64,000 nt of DNA from Peptostreptococcaceae bacterium (GTDB taxonomy: Bacteria > Bacillota > Clostridia > Peptostreptococcales > Peptostreptococcaceae): contig CABIZO010000002.1 in NCBI GenBank assembly GCA_902363255.1, forward strand, positions 668,037 through 732,036, given 5' to 3'. Positions 35,483-43,917 of this stretch are shown here, in pieces. The position numbers and the translations under genes are program-made. The notes beneath the pieces were generated by a model. It was not told the DNA's origin. It made no database searches and worked only from the letters and a program-made list of their open reading frames with translations. Position 1 is the stretch's first letter, and each line of letters opens with the position of its first letter.

Positions 35483-36898
35483 ATGAACACAAATGAAAAA
35501 AAGAAAAAGTCATTTAAATTACCAACGGCTTATACAGTATTATTAGCCATCACAGCGATTATAGCAATTTCAACATATTTCATTCCTGGAGTAAAAAAAG
35601 CAACCTTAGCTGATTTTGTTATGGCTCCCATAACAGGATTGCAAGAAGCTATTGATATAGCCATATTTGTTTTATTAATAGGTGGATTTTTGGGAGTGAC
35701 TACAAAAACAGGCGCATTAGATGCAGGTATAGGGAATGTAGTTGCCAAATTAAAGGGAAAAGAACTAATATTAATACCAGTTTTAATGTTTATATTTTCT
35801 CTTGGAGGTACTAGTTTTGGTATGGCAGAAGAAACTATAGCTTTTACAGCCTTAGTTACGACTACCATGATAATAGCAGGATTTGATCCATTAGTATCAG
35901 TTGGATCAATTATTTTAGGAGCTGGATGTGGAGTTTTAGGTTCTACAGTTAATCCATTTTTAGTTTCCGTAAGTATAGGTGCATTGAAAGGAGTGGATAT
36001 AGCTGCCAATCAAGTTATAGTAATTGGTACAGGGGTGGCTTTATGGTTAGCATCACTGCTTATATCTATATTCTTTGTTATGAATTATGCGAAAAAAGTT
36101 CATGCAGATAAATCTCAAACATTATTATCAGATTCAGAAATAAGACAAGCAAATGAAGCTTTTATAGGAAATGAAGATGGAGAAGAAGAAGTAATAGAGT
36201 TTACAGGAAAAAGAAAAGTGGTTTTATCACTATTCGCTTTTACATTCTTGGTAATGGTTTTAGGTATAATTCCATGGGAAGAATTTGGTATAAATTTATT
36301 TGTAAATACAGGGTTTTTAACAGGAAGTTCTTTGGGTAATTGGTGGTTCTCTGATTTAGGTATGTGGTTTGTAATTATGGCAGTAGTCATAGGTTTAGTT
36401 TATAGAATGAAAGAAGTTGAGATTGTAAATGCCTTCTTAGATGGTGCTGCTGAAATGGTTGGAGTTGCACTTGTTATAGGTGTCTCAAAAGGTATATCAG
36501 TTATAATGAATACAACTGGCTTAGATGCTTATGTATTGTCATCTGCTTCTTCAGTACTAGTTGGAATGTCACCTATAATCTTTACAATCGTTGCTTTCTT
36601 AATTTATATGGCATTATCATTTTTCATACCATCTACATCAGGTTTAGCAGGTTTATCAATGCCTATATTTGGGCCTTTAGCAGTTAGCTTAGGATTTCCA
36701 CCAGAAGTTATAATTTCCATATTTAGTGCTGGTAGTGGTCTTATAAATTTAGTTACACCAACTAGTGGAGTTATAATGGGTACACTTGCCATAGCAAAAG
36801 TAGATTATTCATCATGGGTAAAATTTGTGAGTAAGGTTTTAGTAGCAATATTTATAGCATCAGCCATTATATTATGCATAGCCATGATGATTGTCTAA
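35483..36898 (+). CDS. YfcC-type (DcuC superfamily) transporter
   Basis: 471 residues and about twelve helices. The N-terminal LPTAYTVLLAITAIIAISTYFIPG and FGMAEETIAF, NPFLVS and IPSTSGLAGLSMPIFGPL motifs match the C4-dicarboxylate-carrier-like YfcC family, some of which move basic amino acids or peptides. It overlaps no gene, but the PepD-type peptidase starts 22 bp downstream. This gives an uptake-plus-hydrolysis pair for small peptides or amino acid derivatives (inference). Confidence 0.85.
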   Translation: MNTNEKKKKSFKLPTAYTVLLAITAIIAISTYFIPGVKKATLADFVMAPITGLQEAIDIAIFVLLIGGFLGVTTKTGALDAGIGNVVAKLKGKELILIPVLMFIFSLGGTSFGMAEETIAFTALVTTTMIIAGFDPLVSVGSIILGAGCGVLGSTVNPFLVSVSIGALKGVDIAANQVIVIGTGVALWLASLLISIFFVMNYAKKVHADKSQTLLSDSEIRQANEAFIGNEDGEEEVIEFTGKRKVVLSLFAFTFLVMVLGIIPWEEFGINLFVNTGFLTGSSLGNWWFSDLGMWFVIMAVVIGLVYRMKEVEIVNAFLDGAAEMVGVALVIGVSKGISVIMNTTGLDAYVLSSASSVLVGMSPIIFTIVAFLIYMALSFFIPSTSGLAGLSMPIFGPLAVSLGFPPEVIISIFSAGSGLINLVTPTSGVIMGTLAIAKVDYSSWVKFVSKVLVAIFIASAIILCIAMMIV

Positions 36899-36920
36899 TT
36901 TATATAGAAGGAGAAATGAA

Positions 36921-38384
36921 ATGATAGTAAATGTTGAAGATCCAAAACTACAATTAGTTTTTAAATATTTTTCAGAGATATCTAAAATTCCTAGGGGATC
37001 AGGAAATGAAAAACAAATAAGTGATTATTTAGTAAATGAAGCTAAAAGATTAGGCTTGGAAGTTATTCAAGATGAAACTTTAAACGTAATAATTAAAAAG
37101 CCAGCAACAAGTGGATATGAAAATAGTCCAGGAGTAATACTTCAAGGTCATATGGATATGGTTTGTGAAAAAAATAAAGATACAGTACATGACTTTACTA
37201 AAGATGAAATAAAACTAAGAGTAGAGGATGATTATCTATATGCTACAGGGACAACCTTAGGAGCTGACAATGGAATAGCAGTTGCTATGGGACTTGCCAT
37301 ACTAGCATCTGATGATATTCCTCATCCACCACTTGAAATAGTTTATACAGTTAATGAAGAAGTAAGTATGATAGGTGCTATGAAATTAGATGGAAGTTTA
37401 TTTAAAGGAAAATATATAATAAACGTTGACTCAGAAGAGGAAGGTAAAATAACTGTTAGTTGTGCAGGTGGTGTTACAGTAGTACTTACTATTGACAAAG
37501 AATACAAAGAAATTGATTCATCTAAAATAGCGTATAACATAAGTATAAAAGGTCTTCAAGGTGGACATTCTGGAATGGAAATAGACAAAAAAAGAGGAAA
37601 CTCCAACGTACTTATGGGAAGGGTATTAAGTAGTCTTTGTAAAAATGCGAATATAAAATATGACTTAGTTTCTGTTCAAGGTGGACTAAAAAATAATGCC
37701 ATACCTCGTGAAGCAGAATCTATTATTCTTATAGACAGTAAATATGAAGAAACTTTACAAAAAGAAATAGACAACATTTTAAATATATTTAAGAATGAAT
37801 ATAAAACTTCAGATCCAAGTGTTAATTTAGAGTGCACAAAAGCTGAAGTAACTTATAGTAAAGCCTTATCTGATGATGTTAAAAATAAAATAATAGGAGC
37901 TCTAAATTTAATGCCTAGGGGTATTCAAACTATGAGTGCTGATATAGAGGGATTAGTAGAAAGTTCTACAAATCTAGGAGTTGTAGCTACAAATGACAAT
38001 GATATTAAATTTGAGTTTGCTACTAGAAGCTCAGTAAAAAGCTTAAAAGAAGATTTAAATAATAGAATGGAACTGCTTAGTAAGTTTATAGGAGTTAAAT
38101 TGGACTTAGAAGATGATTATCCTGAGTGGGAATATGCAAAAAACTCTAAATTAGAAAAAATATGTGAAGGCACTTATGAAGAATTAACAGGTAAAAAGCC
38201 GGAAATTGTAGCTCTTCATGCTGGGCTAGAGTGTGGATTGCTAATTGATGCTATTAAAGGAGCAGAAGCTGTTTCAATCGGACCAAATTTATTTGATGTT
38301 CATACTCCAAATGAACATTTGAGTATTAGTTCTACAGGTAGAACTTGGGATTACTTAGTGGCAATTCTAAAAGATATTAAGTAA
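36921..38384 (+). CDS. pepD: aminoacyl-histidine dipeptidase (PepD, M20C)
   Basis: Zn dipeptidase of 487 residues. LQGHMDMVCEK holds the first metal ligand, TTLGADNGIAVA the bridging Asp, and VNEEVSMIGA the catalytic Glu pair; a C-terminal LHAGLECGL...HTPNE block supplies the last ligands. ATG 36921 is preferred to an upstream TTG because AAGGAG (36908-36913) fits it. Cytoplasmic. Coupled to the preceding transporter. Confidence 0.92.
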   Translation: MIVNVEDPKLQLVFKYFSEISKIPRGSGNEKQISDYLVNEAKRLGLEVIQDETLNVIIKKPATSGYENSPGVILQGHMDMVCEKNKDTVHDFTKDEIKLRVEDDYLYATGTTLGADNGIAVAMGLAILASDDIPHPPLEIVYTVNEEVSMIGAMKLDGSLFKGKYIINVDSEEEGKITVSCAGGVTVVLTIDKEYKEIDSSKIAYNISIKGLQGGHSGMEIDKKRGNSNVLMGRVLSSLCKNANIKYDLVSVQGGLKNNAIPREAESIILIDSKYEETLQKEIDNILNIFKNEYKTSDPSVNLECTKAEVTYSKALSDDVKNKIIGALNLMPRGIQTMSADIEGLVESSTNLGVVATNDNDIKFEFATRSSVKSLKEDLNNRMELLSKFIGVKLDLEDDYPEWEYAKNSKLEKICEGTYEELTGKKPEIVALHAGLECGLLIDAIKGAEAVSIGPNLFDVHTPNEHLSISSTGRTWDYLVAILKDIK

Positions 38385-38405
38385 ATAATAACATTTACAA
38401 TAAAA

Positions 38406-38430
38406 GGGCTATGGTTTTTTATCATAGCCC
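38406..38430 (+). terminator. short hairpin after pepD
   Basis: GGGCTATG/CATAGCCC (38406-38413, 38423-38430) with a T-rich loop, but only a weak T-tract after it. Confidence 0.5.
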
Positions 38431-38476
38431 ATATATTATAAAAAAATTAAAACAGTATATATAATAAAATTAACTT

Positions 38477-38512
38477 GATAAGATTGACATTAATTGAATT
38501 TATTGATAAAAT
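38477..38512 (+). promoter_or_regulatory. promoter element of the HTH gene, copy 1
   Basis: TTGACA (38484-38489), 17 bp, TAAAAT (38507-38512): a near-perfect promoter 80 bp before the start codon. The block from 38477 to 38509 recurs with 28 of 33 identities at 40264-40296, just after the gene. Confidence 0.65.
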
Positions 38513-38592
38513 TGCTAATTCAAAGTTTTATAAATAAAACATGGTATTATCCTCAAAACAAAATGCATTTATTCAAAAGGAGTTAGAGTATA

Positions 38593-40098
38593 ATGACAAA
38601 AATGGAATTTGGCAAAATAATAGAAAAATTAATATATTTTTCTGGTGAAAAAAATTACTCATTAGCAAGAGAATTAGGCTATGATGTTTCTTATTTGAGT
38701 AAATGGATAAGTGGAGCTATGCTCCCAACATCAAAAAATATAAAAATAATATGTGAAAAAGTAGCTGATTTTATAGTAGATCACACTAGTATGTCATCAC
38801 AAAGTGAAATAGCAGATTATTTTAATATAGAAGAAGATTATTCAGAGGAATCATTAAAAGAACATATAAAAAATATGCTTTATGAATCGTATTTAATAGG
38901 TCGTACAAACAAAGATCAACAAAATACAAATAAACTTAGTAGAGCAAAAACACAAAAATACAATAGTGTTATAGTTGCAAATTCTAAATTTGTAAAAAAA
39001 TATTTAGATGAAAGTATTATGGATTATACTAAAAAACAAAGTAGTAGTGAAGTAATAGTATTAAGTGATTTATTCTCTTTGGGGAGAGATGACAAACTTC
39101 ACATGGCCGGTATAAGAAGCGGAACAGCTTTACAAGCAAAGATGGAAAATGTAACACTTAAATTCTTAATAAGCTTTGATGAAGATGTTGATGATATAGT
39201 ATTTAATACAATATTGTTTATAAATATGATTAAGATTTACTCAAATATTGATTTTAAACTATATAGTTGTAACCATTCTAAATATTCTCAAATTGTTGCA
39301 GTGAAAGGTAAGAGTTTTAGTCATGCTGTATATACAGATGTTCAAAAGTGTTTATTTGTGAGTACTTCAGAAGATGAAGAGGTAGTAGAAGATATGTACC
39401 ATTCTTTAGAAAGTATGATAGAAGCTAGATCAAAATCAACATTATTAGAATTGAGTTCTAAGGAAATTATACTAGGCAAAAAATATATGGAGTACATAAT
39501 AGGTAGAGATTTTAAATGGTTAATTGGGCATATGAATGAATTACTAATGCCTTCAGATTTATTTATGGAATTAGGAAGCAAAGTATTTGGCAAAAATAAA
39601 GAAGTAATGAAGGAGCTAGAAAATATTAATGCAATACTTCAAAATGCAACATATAAATCAAATAATATAGAAGTACTAATATTTGAAAGTGCAATTAAAG
39701 AATATATATCAACAGGTATGTTGAGTTTTTTCAATGTTAAAGTTAGTTTAAATTTGGAACAAATTCAAAGACATATGGAGTATATCGCAAATATTCTTGA
39801 AAAAAATGATAATATAAGAATTAAGTTAATAACTAATACTTTAATAGATGATTTTAAGAACATGGAAAATCCATCTGCATATATATCTAAAAATTTTAGT
39901 TTTATAAAAACAAGTAATGAAGAAGTAAGTAATAATAGATATTTCATTATCAAAGATTCTAAATTAGAAAACATATTTGGAAAGTTTTTTGATGAAATAT
40001 GGAATAGCAAAAAATATAAGGTGACAATAAATAGAGAAGATGTTATTAACAGATTTTCTGATTGGTTAGGATACATAAAAATACTAAATAGTAAGTAG
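38593..40098 (+). CDS. large HTH-domain protein of unknown function
   Basis: 501 residues, cytoplasmic. Residues ~5-65 form an Xre-like helix-turn-helix (NYSLARELGYDVSYLSKWISGAML). The rest has no motif I can name: mixed helices with repeated Phe-Ile/Leu-rich strands and a final YFIIKDSKLENIFGKFFDEIW block. The last part recalls the phospholipase-D-like ligand domains attached to some regulators, but this is only a resemblance. Flanking copies of a promoter-like element (38477-38512 and 40264-40296) suggest self-control. No obvious partner. Confidence 0.7.
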   Translation: MTKMEFGKIIEKLIYFSGEKNYSLARELGYDVSYLSKWISGAMLPTSKNIKIICEKVADFIVDHTSMSSQSEIADYFNIEEDYSEESLKEHIKNMLYESYLIGRTNKDQQNTNKLSRAKTQKYNSVIVANSKFVKKYLDESIMDYTKKQSSSEVIVLSDLFSLGRDDKLHMAGIRSGTALQAKMENVTLKFLISFDEDVDDIVFNTILFINMIKIYSNIDFKLYSCNHSKYSQIVAVKGKSFSHAVYTDVQKCLFVSTSEDEEVVEDMYHSLESMIEARSKSTLLELSSKEIILGKKYMEYIIGRDFKWLIGHMNELLMPSDLFMELGSKVFGKNKEVMKELENINAILQNATYKSNNIEVLIFESAIKEYISTGMLSFFNVKVSLNLEQIQRHMEYIANILEKNDNIRIKLITNTLIDDFKNMENPSAYISKNFSFIKTSNEEVSNNRYFIIKDSKLENIFGKFFDEIWNSKKYKVTINREDVINRFSDWLGYIKILNSK

Positions 40099-40110
40099 AA
40101 AATAAAAAAA

Positions 40111-40135
40111 GAGTGTAGGTGCAAAGTCTACACTC
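40111..40135 (+). terminator. hairpin after the HTH gene
   Basis: GAGTGTAG/CTACACTC (40111-40118, 40128-40135), 8-bp stem, no good T-run. Confidence 0.4.
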
Positions 40136-40263
40136 CTAGGCCCTTAGGCACATAAAAGTTATGAAAAAAACTATTTAAAAAATCATATTAACTACGAATT
40201 ATTTAAATTAGCTCTTAAGTTATAGTATCACAGGATATAGAATATATACAAATGAATAAAAAT

Positions 40264-40348
40264 GATAAAATTGACAAAAGTTGATTTTATTGATAATTCA
40301 ATATTTAAGCAAAAAAGACATCTAAATTAGATGTCTTTTTTGCTTAAA
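40264..40348 (+). promoter_or_regulatory. promoter-like element copy 2 followed directly by a 22-bp perfect hairpin
   Basis: GATAAAATTGACA...TTTATTGATAA (40264-40296) matches copy 1 at 38477. Right after it, TTTAAGCAAAAAAGACATCTAA (40304-40325) is perfectly complementary to 40327-40348, with a T-tract in the second arm. If the promoter works, its RNA would be little more than this hairpin. It could also simply be a terminator for the upstream gene. Confidence 0.5.
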
Positions 40349-40474
40349 ATTTATATTAACCTATTTATAGGATAATACTTAAGAATTATAATGCTTCTCA
40401 ATTTTGTCCATATGAAGTGTTTAGCCAACAGATGGCGCAGGAACAGCGAATTTTAAATTGTTTGAAAAATATTA
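40349..40474. other. unassigned stretch before the GntR promoter
   Basis: No gene found. A short open frame (through GCGCAGGAACAGCG) has noticeably higher GC than its surroundings and encodes CPYEVFSQQMAQEQRILNCL without a start codon or ribosome site. Possibly a gene remnant, not recognised. Confidence 0.3.
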
Positions 40475-40539
40475 TTGACTTCATAAGTGTATTACACATA
40501 TAATACACTTATGGATAGTGTACTATATGAATAATACAC
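40475..40539 (+). promoter_or_regulatory. promoter of the GntR-ABC operon with two GntR operators
   Basis: TTGACT (40475-40480), 18 bp, TATAAT (40499-40504). ATAAGTGTATTA/TAATACACTTAT (40483-40494, 40501-40512) is a perfect 12-bp inverted repeat lying across the -10. A second one, GTGTACTAT/ATAATACAC (40518-40526, 40531-40539), has one mismatch. Both share the TGTA...TACA core of YtrA-type GntR operators, so autorepression is expected. Confidence 0.7.
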
Positions 40540-40573
40540 ATGCGAATTAAAAACTGAAAGAAGGAGATAAATT

Positions 40574-40933
40574 TTGAAATTTACAGTGAATGATAGAGAA
40601 CCTGTATATATTCAAATCATCAGAAATATAAAGCAAAAAGTTGTTACTGGTGAATTGAAAATGGGTGAAAAACTACCTTCTAGGAGAGAAATGGCAGTAA
40701 TTATGAATGTCAACCCAAATACAGTGCAAAAAGCATATAAGGAGATGGAAGAAATGGGGCTTATTAATACAATAAAAAATAATCAAAGTACTATAACAGA
40801 AGATGAAAATTTTGTTAGACAAATAAGACAAAGTTTAATTAATGAAGCTACAGAGATTTTTATTGAGCAGATGAAGGCCATTAACGTAGGGAAAGACGAG
40901 ATTAAAAGTATAATAAATGAAAAATACGATTAG
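40574..40933 (+). CDS. GntR-family regulator, YtrA subfamily
   Basis: 119 residues, just a winged helix (EPVYIQIIRNIKQKVVTGEL, LPSRREMAVIMNVNPNTVQKAY, GLINTIK) plus a short dimerisation helix, the compact YtrA form. TTG start with AAGGAG 7 nt before it. First gene of a four-gene operon with an ABC exporter and an anchored extracytoplasmic protein. YtrA operons answer to cell-wall antibiotics in bacilli, so a like role is an inference. Confidence 0.88.
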   Translation: MKFTVNDREPVYIQIIRNIKQKVVTGELKMGEKLPSRREMAVIMNVNPNTVQKAYKEMEEMGLINTIKNNQSTITEDENFVRQIRQSLINEATEIFIEQMKAINVGKDEIKSIINEKYD

Positions 40934-40951
40934 GGGGGACATTAACTAATT

Positions 40952-41644
40952 ATGATAGAAGTAAAAAACGTTAAGAAGAGATATGGAAGAGTTAAGGCTT
41001 TGGATGATGTTTCTTTTAATATAGAAGAAGGAAAAATAACTGCTATTCTAGGTATAAATGGTGTGGGAAAATCAACAATTCTCAAATCAATTGCTGGTCT
41101 TGTAAAACCAGACAAAGGTGAAATTCTTATTGATGGGGAAAAAACTAATCAAAAAACTTACAATAAACTTGCTTTTGTGCCAGATATAGATATACATTTT
41201 TCTCATTTAAATATTAAAGAGACTTTTGATTTTATGAAAATTTTCTATAAAAACTGGGATGAAAAAAGAGCTTATGAAATGCTAAAGATGTTTTCATTAA
41301 GTGAAGATCAAAATATAAGTAAATTGTCTAAAGGAAATAAAGCTAGGGTAAAAATCATAATTGGTTTTTCACAAAGAGCCAAGTACACACTACTAGATGA
41401 GCCTTTTTCTGGAATAGATATTTTCAAAAGAGAAGAATTTATAAAAGTAATATTAGAATATATTGAAGATAATGAAAGTATTGTAATTACAACACATGAA
41501 ATTGGTGAAATAGAGCAAATTGTGGATGATGTAATAATTATTAATAATGGAAAAGTTGCAAATATATTTAATGCAGAAGATATTAGGGAAAATGAGGGAA
41601 TGTCAATAGTAGATAAAATGAGGGAGGTATACAATGGCAAATAA
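40952..41644 (+). CDS. ABC transporter ATP-binding protein (YtrA-operon type)
   Basis: 230 residues. Walker A GINGVGKST near residue 34, signature degenerate to LSKGNKAR, Walker B YTLLDEPFSGID, H-loop TTHE. The ATPase of the GntR-controlled exporter, overlapping the permease gene by 11 bp. AGGGGGG precedes the start. Confidence 0.88.
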   Translation: MIEVKNVKKRYGRVKALDDVSFNIEEGKITAILGINGVGKSTILKSIAGLVKPDKGEILIDGEKTNQKTYNKLAFVPDIDIHFSHLNIKETFDFMKIFYKNWDEKRAYEMLKMFSLSEDQNISKLSKGNKARVKIIIGFSQRAKYTLLDEPFSGIDIFKREEFIKVILEYIEDNESIVITTHEIGEIEQIVDDVIIINNGKVANIFNAEDIRENEGMSIVDKMREVYNGK

Positions 41645-42464
41645 AATATGGACTTTGTTTGAAATAGAGTTTAAAAGAATACAAAAAATATATTTTTCAC
41701 TGCTTACATTATTAGTATTAGGTAATGCAGTAGTATTTGCTTATCTTATTTATTTAAATATTTTAGAAACAGAATCTACTTTAGGTTATAAAGTGGGTAT
41801 ATCAGCATTAAAAGGAGAAGTAGGAAAGGAATTGTTTAGGTCGGCAGATCTACCACAAATAATTTATCCACTATCATGTTTACTTTTAATAGGGGCATTG
41901 TTATGGTGTTTATATTATGGACTAGCAATTTGGTACAAAGATTTTTCAAATAAAACTAGACCAATATATACTTTATTTATGTTGCCAGAAAATAAATTTA
42001 TCATTTTTATATCAAAATTAATTACTATGATAACATTAATTTATGGTGTTATATTTGTACAATTTTTATGTTGGATAATAATGGGGACTGTAATAAAATC
42101 CATATCAGGAGTTTCCTTTGCATATATGATAAATGCCATAAATAGATCAAGATTAGAGGTGTTAATGTTTAACTTACCTCAAGTTAATAGGCTTGAGTTT
42201 ATTATCATATTTATACTAGGACCAGTACTTGCTATGACTGTTTTATTTACAGGAATAATGATTCATAAAGCAGTAAAAAAAATAGGAGGAGTACTGGGAG
42301 CAATATACGTTATATCAATAATAATGGTATATTTTTCAACAACAATGCTTCACAATACATATACTGATATACTAATTAAAGCACATTTAATCTTTTATGC
42401 TATAACATTTGTAATGTCCATAAGTGTTTCTTACAGTACATTGACAAAGAAAATATATGTTTAA
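41634..42464 (+). CDS. ABC exporter permease (YtrC/D-like membrane protein)
   Basis: 276 residues with six or seven hydrophobic helices and the loop WYKDFSNKTRPIYTLFMLPENK, which looks like the cytoplasmic coupling segment of ABC-2 permeases. No enzyme motifs. Coupled to the ATPase and followed after 14 bp by the extracytoplasmic protein. Confidence 0.82.
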   Translation: MANKIWTLFEIEFKRIQKIYFSLLTLLVLGNAVVFAYLIYLNILETESTLGYKVGISALKGEVGKELFRSADLPQIIYPLSCLLLIGALLWCLYYGLAIWYKDFSNKTRPIYTLFMLPENKFIIFISKLITMITLIYGVIFVQFLCWIIMGTVIKSISGVSFAYMINAINRSRLEVLMFNLPQVNRLEFIIIFILGPVLAMTVLFTGIMIHKAVKKIGGVLGAIYVISIIMVYFSTTMLHNTYTDILIKAHLIFYAITFVMSISVSYSTLTKKIYV

Positions 42465-42478
42465 GGGAGGAGAAATAC

Positions 42479-43729
42479 ATGAATAAAAATATTGGAAAAA
42501 AGTTTTTGAGTATAGTTTGTGTAGGATTTGTAGTTATTAGTATTTCTCTATTTAATTTGGGAAAAAACAAAGCAGAAGTAGAAGATTTATTTGGAAGCAG
42601 AAGTGAACTGGGGGATGTGAATATTTTACTTCAAAGTAATAAAGGCTTATATGAAACAGATGAGATAAAAGTAGATAAAGATAACATAACTATAGATTCT
42701 ATGGCAAAACAGGCTATATATAATTCTAACTTATCAAAGAAAAACATAGAAGGAAGAAGAGTTTTGGAAGCTGTTAGTCAGGGGTTTGTAGATTATACAG
42801 ATGCTTTATTGGATGATGAGGATAAATTAGCATCCGTTTCTGTATGTAGTGAATATACTTTAGATGATAGTTATCAGACATATGCCAATATAGAAATCAA
42901 GTATAATGATAGTAATAAAGTTGAAAGTTATAAAATACCTATAAGTAATCAAAGTGTTGATGGTTTTGGACTTGTATATTCATCAGTTCCCATAAGTATA
43001 GACAAAAATAATATGTATATAGTTACTCTTGGAAGTTATTACTCAAATGACTACTTGGAAGAAGTAGAAAATAAGGATAACGACGAATATGCAGATGATG
43101 TTTTTGATAAAACAGTATTAGATTTATACAAAGTCAACTTATCTAGTAAAAGTTCAAAGCATATTTTAAGCAAAGAATATGAAGCATCAGATATTTATGT
43201 AAGAAGTGATGTATGTTTTGGCAACAATAATAAATCTTACTTCTTGATAAATGAAAAAGATAAAGATGGAAGTTATAAATCTTCTTTATTTGAATTTGAT
43301 GTTCTTACTAAAGAAATAAATACTATAGATTTGGGAATAAAAAAAGACAAGATTAATAAATTTTCTGTGGATGATAATAAGCTGCTATTAATGTCATTTG
43401 GAGGAATAGAAACTAAGGATGAAAATTTACAAGAAGAAAATAGTACAATTAGAGCCATATCAGTTAACTTAGAAAATTCAAAAGTTGAATATTTGAAAAC
43501 TATTAATATAGTAGATGATTATGATAATATTTTACAAATAAGGAAACTTGATAATAAAATATATGTTGTTGCTATAGAATATGGTGAAGATAAAGAATAC
43601 AAAGGAAATTATTCTTATACTTTTACTGTGTTAGATGAAGATAAAAATGAATTGTTGTATAAAGGACAAGTACAACAGAAAATGAGTTACTTTACACAAG
43701 TTGGTATCGTAAAAGAAGATGAATTATAA
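42479..43729 (+). CDS. membrane-anchored extracytoplasmic protein of the GntR-ABC operon
   Basis: 416 residues. One N-terminal hydrophobic segment (about 9-26) without a lipobox anchors a long outside domain rich in Asp/Glu/Asn and in alternating beta-strand segments (such as NNMYIVTLGSYY, KSYFLINEKDKDG, NKIYVVAIEYG), suggesting a beta-propeller. I do not recognise the family. Co-transcription with the exporter suggests a sensor or substrate-binding accessory. A terminator follows. Confidence 0.7.
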   Translation: MNKNIGKKFLSIVCVGFVVISISLFNLGKNKAEVEDLFGSRSELGDVNILLQSNKGLYETDEIKVDKDNITIDSMAKQAIYNSNLSKKNIEGRRVLEAVSQGFVDYTDALLDDEDKLASVSVCSEYTLDDSYQTYANIEIKYNDSNKVESYKIPISNQSVDGFGLVYSSVPISIDKNNMYIVTLGSYYSNDYLEEVENKDNDEYADDVFDKTVLDLYKVNLSSKSSKHILSKEYEASDIYVRSDVCFGNNNKSYFLINEKDKDGSYKSSLFEFDVLTKEINTIDLGIKKDKINKFSVDDNKLLLMSFGGIETKDENLQEENSTIRAISVNLENSKVEYLKTINIVDDYDNILQIRKLDNKIYVVAIEYGEDKEYKGNYSYTFTVLDEDKNELLYKGQVQQKMSYFTQVGIVKEDEL

Positions 43730-43735
43730 ATGTAA

Positions 43736-43766
43736 GGTGTTAGTAGAGATACTAACATCTTTTTTT
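43736..43766 (+). terminator. terminator of the GntR-ABC operon
   Basis: GGTGTTAGTA (43736-43745) pairs with TACTAACATC (43750-43759) including one G-U, followed by seven T. Confidence 0.85.
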
Positions 43767-43917
43767 ATTAAATAAAAACATAAATATAAGTGATATAACA
43801 GATAAACTATATATATAAATCTTTTATATTCTTGCAATATTAACAATAGTGGTAAAATGTGGGGTGAAAATAGTGTTATAATATTCTTAATATATTGCTG
43901 AAATATGGAGGGGGATT

